A stretch of 16,582 bases of DNA from Bacteroidaceae bacterium. Its GTDB lineage: Bacteria > Bacteroidota > Bacteroidia > Bacteroidales > Bacteroidaceae. The first letter of the stretch is position 1, and each line of letters begins with the position of its first letter. The notes under the pieces are model-generated. The model did not search any database, was not told where the DNA came from, and was given only the letters and a program-made list of their open reading frames with translations. Below are positions 13,867 through 16,582 of the stretch, in pieces. The position numbers and the translations under genes were made by a program. The stretch spans positions 1 through 16,582 of the forward strand of contig JAEDNQ010000033.1 of assembly GCA_016302435.1 (NCBI GenBank), read 5' to 3'.

Positions 13867-15042
13867 TTACAGATCCGTCTCTCCTGAAGAAGGTCTAACG
13901 TGGGCCATGCTGTACATGGCTCCACCTAAAGCCAGAACGTAGCCCCTCATCTCCAGATCAAAGAGCAGCATGCCCACCCTCGAATATGCTATTTCAGTCT
14001 CCAGTGAAATCTGATTGACGTGCTTCTTGTCTACATCGCGCAGCGAGGCGATGATGGCTCGTTCTTCATCGGTGAGATTGTCAAAGAGCTCGAGCTGTAT
14101 AGCAGGAGCGGACGGCTTAGTGATTGGGGTGTCATTCCACCCCATGTCATTGACAAAGTCTTCGGGGGAGGTCAGCAGGGCGGCACAATTGGAGGCAATG
14201 AGTTTGTTGCATCCGGCACTCGACATGTCGAAGACACGACCGGGAAAGGCGAAGACCTCTCGGTCATAGCTCTTCGACATGTCTGCTGTTATGAGCGAAC
14301 CTCCTTTAGCCCCACTCTCCACAACGATGCAGGCGTCGCTGATACCTGCAACTATGCGGTTGCGGCGCACAAAGTTCATTTTCTCTGGTGTAGTTCCATG
14401 CGTGTATTCGGTGAGCAGACCTCCACCTTTTCTTACCATCTGTACGGCGATGTCGCGGTGAACAGCAGGATAGATGGTGTCAAGACCGTGGGCCAGCACT
14501 CCGACAGTGTCCATGCCTTGGTCAAGTGCTGCCTTGTGGGCGCATACGTCGATGCCGTATGCGAGTCCGCTTACGATAAGGACATCGGGACAAAGCCGTT
14601 TGAGTTCGCTGACAAAATGTTCGCACAGTTCGCGACCATAATTGCTGCATCGCCTCGTGCCTATGATGTTGATGACTCGCCTGCGGTTGAAATTGGCTTG
14701 CCCGTAGTAGTAGAGCACCAGCGGAGCGTCTTCGCAGAGGCGCAATCGTGAGGGATAGTCCTCGTCATGGATGTCTAAGACTTTTATCCCGCTTCTCTCC
14801 GCGTACTCAGCCTCTCTCTTTGCCTCGTCCAGATATCTTTCCACTTGCTGCAAGGCATTTATGAGCCTTGTGGAAGCATCTGGAATGCGCTGAGTCAGTT
14901 CACGGCGCATCTCAGACAGGTCGGGTATTGGACCGAACATGTCGACGAGTGTCTTTGCGTTGACCAAGTTTATCCCTCGCGTCTTGCTGAGGGCTATGAG
15001 ATTGATGGTTTCTTGTGGTATCATAGGTTGGGCGAGGAGCAT
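13867..15042 (-). CDS. dprA: DNA processing protein DprA (Smf)
   Basis: Cytoplasmic single-strand DNA-binding protein that loads RecA on incoming DNA during natural transformation; also widely kept in species not known to be competent. The 391 residues have an N-terminal helix-hairpin-helix/SAM-like part (about 1-75). The Rossmann-like core follows: IGTRRCSNYG at 127-136, SGLAYGIDVCAHKAAL at 158-173, FVRRNRIVAGIS at 224-235, ESGAKGGSLITA at 242-253 and FAFPG at 264-268. A C-terminal winged-helix domain covers about 320-380. Length is typical. Two starts are possible: 15042 (MLLAQPMIPQE) or 15024 (MIPQETINLIAL); neither has a Shine-Dalgarno, and the second aligns better with the usual N-terminus. 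It lies 7 nt after the thioesterase stop, so the two are co-transcribed. Confidence 0.96.
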   Translation of the reverse strand: MLLAQPMIPQETINLIALSKTRGINLVNAKTLVDMFGPIPDLSEMRRELTQRIPDASTRLINALQQVERYLDEAKREAEYAERSGIKVLDIHDEDYPSRLRLCEDAPLVLYYYGQANFNRRRVINIIGTRRCSNYGRELCEHFVSELKRLCPDVLIVSGLAYGIDVCAHKAALDQGMDTVGVLAHGLDTIYPAVHRDIAVQMVRKGGGLLTEYTHGTTPEKMNFVRRNRIVAGISDACIVVESGAKGGSLITADMSKSYDREVFAFPGRVFDMSSAGCNKLIASNCAALLTSPEDFVNDMGWNDTPITKPSAPAIQLELFDNLTDEERAIIASLRDVDKKHVNQISLETEIAYSRVGMLLFDLEMRGYVLALGGAMYSMAHVRPSSGETDL

Positions 15043-15049
15043 TCGGAGG

Positions 15050-15454
15050 TTAACGGAGATAATCTGCCAGCAGCTCGTTCATCTCGGCGCTTTCTCCCAG
15101 TTTGCCGTTGACGAGGCATACGGAGTCTACCTGGGCGCGTATGCTGAGCTTCATGTCTGGCAGTCGGTATATGTCTTGAATGAAGACATAGCGCAGGCCG
15201 TCCTTCTTCAGCTTCAGCTTGCTCACATATTCATCCCCACTCTTCAGCGGAGTCTTGAACTGCATGGTGAGCCGTGCCACGACAGCGTCTGTGCCCTGTT
15301 CGTGAAGCTTGGCGAAACTGATGTTGTTTTGAAGCAGAAACTCATGACGGCAATGCTCAAGGTAGTGCTGGTAGTTGGCATTGTTTACAATTCCCTGAAG
15401 GTCGCACTCGTAGTCGCGCACCTTGTCTTTAAGTTCGAAGATATAATCTGACAT
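15050..15454 (-). CDS. Hot-dog fold acyl-CoA thioesterase (YbgC/4-hydroxybenzoyl-CoA thioesterase family)
   Basis: A 134-residue single-domain hot-dog protein. VRDYECDLQGIVNNANYQHYLEHCR at about 12-36 (shown here in two parts: VRDYECDLQGIV, then NNANYQHYLEHCR) is the family signature, with Asp18 as probable catalytic residue and the long central helix following. FKTPLKSGDEY near 66-76 and AQVDSVCLVNG near 107-117 are the later strands. Such enzymes hydrolyse acyl- or aryl-CoA thioesters and act as tetramers in the cytoplasm. It is first in a two-gene unit with dprA, an order I associate with Bacteroidales, so the pairing is probably not functional. It could hydrolyse aryl-CoA made by the neighbouring convergent cluster, but nothing in the sequence shows that. 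Start gives MSDYIFELKDKV. Confidence 0.9.
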   Translation of the reverse strand: MSDYIFELKDKVRDYECDLQGIVNNANYQHYLEHCRHEFLLQNNISFAKLHEQGTDAVVARLTMQFKTPLKSGDEYVSKLKLKKDGLRYVFIQDIYRLPDMKLSIRAQVDSVCLVNGKLGESAEMNELLADYLR

Positions 15455-15643
15455 GATATTATATATGTTGATGAATAAACTCTAATCAATTGTAAGGAGT
15501 ATGCATAATTGTTCATACAAAGATTGTATTGAATGGTGATGCTGTATTAGCATGTATGATGAAGGAGTGCAGAGTGACTCCGGTTAAATGTGTCATCACT
15601 TGCTGATAATTACACCGGACAGTGCAAGGATTGTATAAATGGT

Positions 15644-15666
15644 TAAGTGCATCCACTTATTTTTTT
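15644..15666. other. 6-bp hairpin with seven-T run
   Basis: TAAGTG (15644-15649) and CACTTA (15654-15659) enclose a CATC loop, followed by seven T on the plus strand. Read on the plus strand it resembles a weak terminator, but no plus-strand gene precedes it. Read on the minus strand it would form the very 5' end of the thioesterase-dprA mRNA if transcription begins near 15661, where such a stem could protect the message. Confidence 0.4.
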
Positions 15667-15667
15667 G

Positions 15668-15675
15668 CAAAGATA
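15668..15675 (-). promoter_or_regulatory. Candidate -7 box for the thioesterase-dprA unit
   Basis: The minus strand reads TATCTTTG, matching TAnnTTTG. A good -33 box is not visible at 19-21 bp. The predicted leader would be about 205 nt long, so a nearer promoter missed here is possible. Confidence 0.4.
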
Positions 15676-15719
15676 AAACAAATTACTGAAGAAAGAGTTA
15701 TCAACTCCAAAAAAATGCG

Positions 15720-15727
15720 TAACTTTG
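15720..15727 (+). promoter_or_regulatory. -7 promoter box of fklB
   Basis: TAACTTTG lies 43 nt before the fklB ATG and sits in the 13-mer GCGTAACTTTGCA (15717-15729), identical to that at the outer-membrane protein promoter. No clear -33 TTTG is seen. The start point would be near 15735. Confidence 0.65.
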
Positions 15728-15770
15728 CAGAGATTTTCTCATAAAGTACCAAACAACAACACTATTTCAG

Positions 15771-16379
15771 ATGGACAAATTTAGCTATGCGCTTGGGCTT
15801 GGCATAGGACAGCAGCTCAAGCAGATGGGACTCAAAGACACACTCGTTATCGAGGACTTCGCTGCCTCTATTGTTGATGTTCTTCAGGACAACGACCTGA
15901 AGGTGTCAAATCAAGAAGCGCAGGTCATCGTCAGCAGCTTCTTCCAAAAGAAGGAGGAGGAGATGAAGGCTGCTCAGGCTGAAGCTGGCAAGGCTGCCAA
16001 GAAAGAGGGCGAGGCTTTTCTTGCTGAAAACGCCAAGAAGGAAGGCATCACCGTTACGAAGAGCGGTTTGCAATATGAGGTGCTCCAAGAGGGCGCAGGT
16101 AAGCAGCCAAAAGCTACAGACACTGTACGTTGCCACTACGAAGGACGCCTGCTCGATGGCACTATCTTCGACAGCAGCTACAAGCGCAATGAACCAGCCG
16201 ACTTTGGCCTGCAGCAGGTCATTGCTGGATGGACCGAGGGTGTGCAGCTCATGTCAGAAGGATCCAAGTATCGGTTCTACATCCCATACATGCTTGCCTA
16301 TGGTGAAGGTGGTGCTGGTGCAATGATTCCTCCATTTGCCACTCTCATCTTCGATGTTGAACTTATTAAAGTGTTGTAA
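15771..16379 (+). CDS. fklB: FKBP-type peptidyl-prolyl cis-trans isomerase, FklB (FKBP22) type
   Basis: Folding catalyst acting on Xaa-Pro bonds. The 202 residues match the two-domain layout of E. coli FklB (206 aa): an N-terminal helical dimerisation domain (about 1-90, beginning SYALGLGIGQQLKQMG, with a Lys/Glu/Ala-rich connecting helix at 60-80) and a C-terminal FKBP domain (about 95-202). The active-site pattern is visible: Tyr123, Phe133-Asp134 in DGTIFDSS, QVIAGWTEGVQLM at 149-161 with Trp154, and YIPYMLAYGEGGAGAMIPPF at 170-189. There is no signal peptide or lipobox, so it is probably cytoplasmic, unlike periplasmic FkpA. Its coding strand is richer in GGC/AAG/GCT codons than its neighbours, consistent with good expression. 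It is monocistronic with its own promoter and terminator. Confidence 0.93.
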   Translation: MDKFSYALGLGIGQQLKQMGLKDTLVIEDFAASIVDVLQDNDLKVSNQEAQVIVSSFFQKKEEEMKAAQAEAGKAAKKEGEAFLAENAKKEGITVTKSGLQYEVLQEGAGKQPKATDTVRCHYEGRLLDGTIFDSSYKRNEPADFGLQQVIAGWTEGVQLMSEGSKYRFYIPYMLAYGEGGAGAMIPPFATLIFDVELIKVL

Positions 16380-16380
16380 G

Positions 16381-16477
16381 CAGGGGTGTTTTCAACCCGA
16401 ACGTGCTATACAAACTTAAAGAGTACCTTGCGAGCATGACTATGTGCACAGGGCATTTTCAACCTGAACGTGCAATA
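16381..16477 (+). repeat. Degenerate direct repeat of about 29 nt after fklB
   Basis: The blocks 16381-16410 and 16449-16477 both read CAGGG, then a T-run, TTTCAACC, and GAACGTGC followed by a short ATA end. They differ at a handful of positions and are 68 nt apart. They lie between the fklB stop codon and its terminator and are transcribed with it. Confidence 0.55.
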
Positions 16478-16479
16478 GC

Positions 16480-16520
16480 AAAGGCTGATTCCAACATGGA
16501 ATCAGCCTTTAGTGTTTTTT
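16480..16520 (+). terminator. Strong intrinsic terminator after fklB
   Basis: AAAGGCTGATTCCA (16480-16493) pairs perfectly over 14 bp with TGGAATCAGCCTTT (16497-16510) around a 3-nt loop. AGTG and six T follow. It ends fklB transcription about 100 nt after the stop codon. The minus-strand reading lacks a long T-run, so it is mainly a plus-strand signal. Confidence 0.93.
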
Positions 16521-16552
16521 ATTGTTCATTAAAGAATTCCGTATTTTAAACC

Positions 16553-16582
16553 CTATACATCAAGAATCTTGGTAAGTTCCTC
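16553..16582 (-). CDS. Possible C-terminal end of a minus-strand gene running off the window
   Basis: From the window edge inward the minus strand reads EELTKILDV and a TAG stop at 16553-16555, open to the edge. The residues look like the end of an amphipathic C-terminal helix, and position is right for a gene converging on fklB and its terminator. Ten codons are far too few to identify a product or to exclude chance. Confidence 0.25.
   Translation of the reverse strand, partial: EELTKILDV

Larger units (their letters stand above)
15455..15770. other. Divergent promoter region between thioesterase-dprA and fklB
   Basis: This 316-bp spacer has no coding frame. It contains short dyads: ATACAA/TTGTAT (15515-15520/15524-15529), ATGCT/AGCAT (15539-15543/15549-15553) and GGAGT/ACTCC (flanking a loop near 15570). 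The hairpin 15644-15666 and the two back-to-back -7 boxes at 15668-15675 (minus) and 15720-15727 (plus) are listed separately. Confidence 0.55.

Noticed and set aside
14020..14751. Open plus-strand frame of 243 codons opposite dprA
   Set aside because: Antisense shadow of dprA, which is fully supported by its motifs.

Overview
The window looks like chromosomal DNA of a Bacteroidales bacterium, most likely a Prevotella/Segatella relative. Three things point there. Promoters of the Bacteroidota type (a TAnnTTTG box near -7, sometimes with a TTG-containing box about 20 bp upstream) lie in front of the + strand transcription units. Most start codons lack a Shine-Dalgarno sequence. Local gene orders such as dxs-trkA-trkH and thioesterase-dprA are ones I associate with this order. 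I see no phage, plasmid, CRISPR, tRNA or rRNA signal.

Layout. (1) Positions 25-4940, minus strand: a dxs-trkA-trkH operon, giving the first enzyme of the MEP isoprenoid pathway and a complete Trk/Ktr-type potassium uptake pair. (2) Positions 4941-5544: a promoter region with back-to-back signals and a compact foldable segment at 5298-5360. (3) Positions 5545-6180: a monocistronic small outer-membrane beta-barrel protein with its own promoter and a textbook terminator. (4) Positions 6181-6708: non-coding DNA with a 78-bp inverted-repeat-bounded segment, a 14-bp palindrome, a hairpin overlapping the next promoter, and a foldable leader of about 180 nt. (5) Positions 6709-13775, plus strand: a six-gene cluster iorA-iorB-paaK-aminotransferase-paaK-ACT. 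(6) Positions 13867-15454, minus strand: acyl-CoA thioesterase and dprA, convergent with the cluster. (7) Positions 15771-16520, plus strand: an FklB-type peptidyl-prolyl isomerase with a strong terminator, then what may be the last ten codons of a minus-strand gene.

The functional centre is the six-gene cluster. Indolepyruvate:ferredoxin oxidoreductase (IorAB) interconverts aryl-pyruvates with arylacetyl-CoA. The two phenylacetate-CoA ligase paralogues interconvert arylacetyl-CoA with free aryl acids. The PLP aminotransferase interconverts aryl-pyruvates with amino acids. The tandem ACT protein is a plausible amino-acid sensor. Together they could form a reversible path between Phe/Tyr/Trp and phenyl-, hydroxyphenyl- and indole-acetate. 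One direction is salvage of aryl acids by reductive carboxylation, known physiologically in rumen anaerobes; the other is fermentative release of aryl acids. The direction cannot be read from sequence.

A recurrent oddity is that several gene junctions in this cluster carry unrelated short tandem or direct repeats: 9 bp x3, 29/28 nt x2, 25 bp x2.4, and about 18 nt x3. I found no clearly new protein system. The most novel-looking elements are non-coding: the iorA leader, the junction repeats, the inverted-repeat segment and the 5298-5360 fold.
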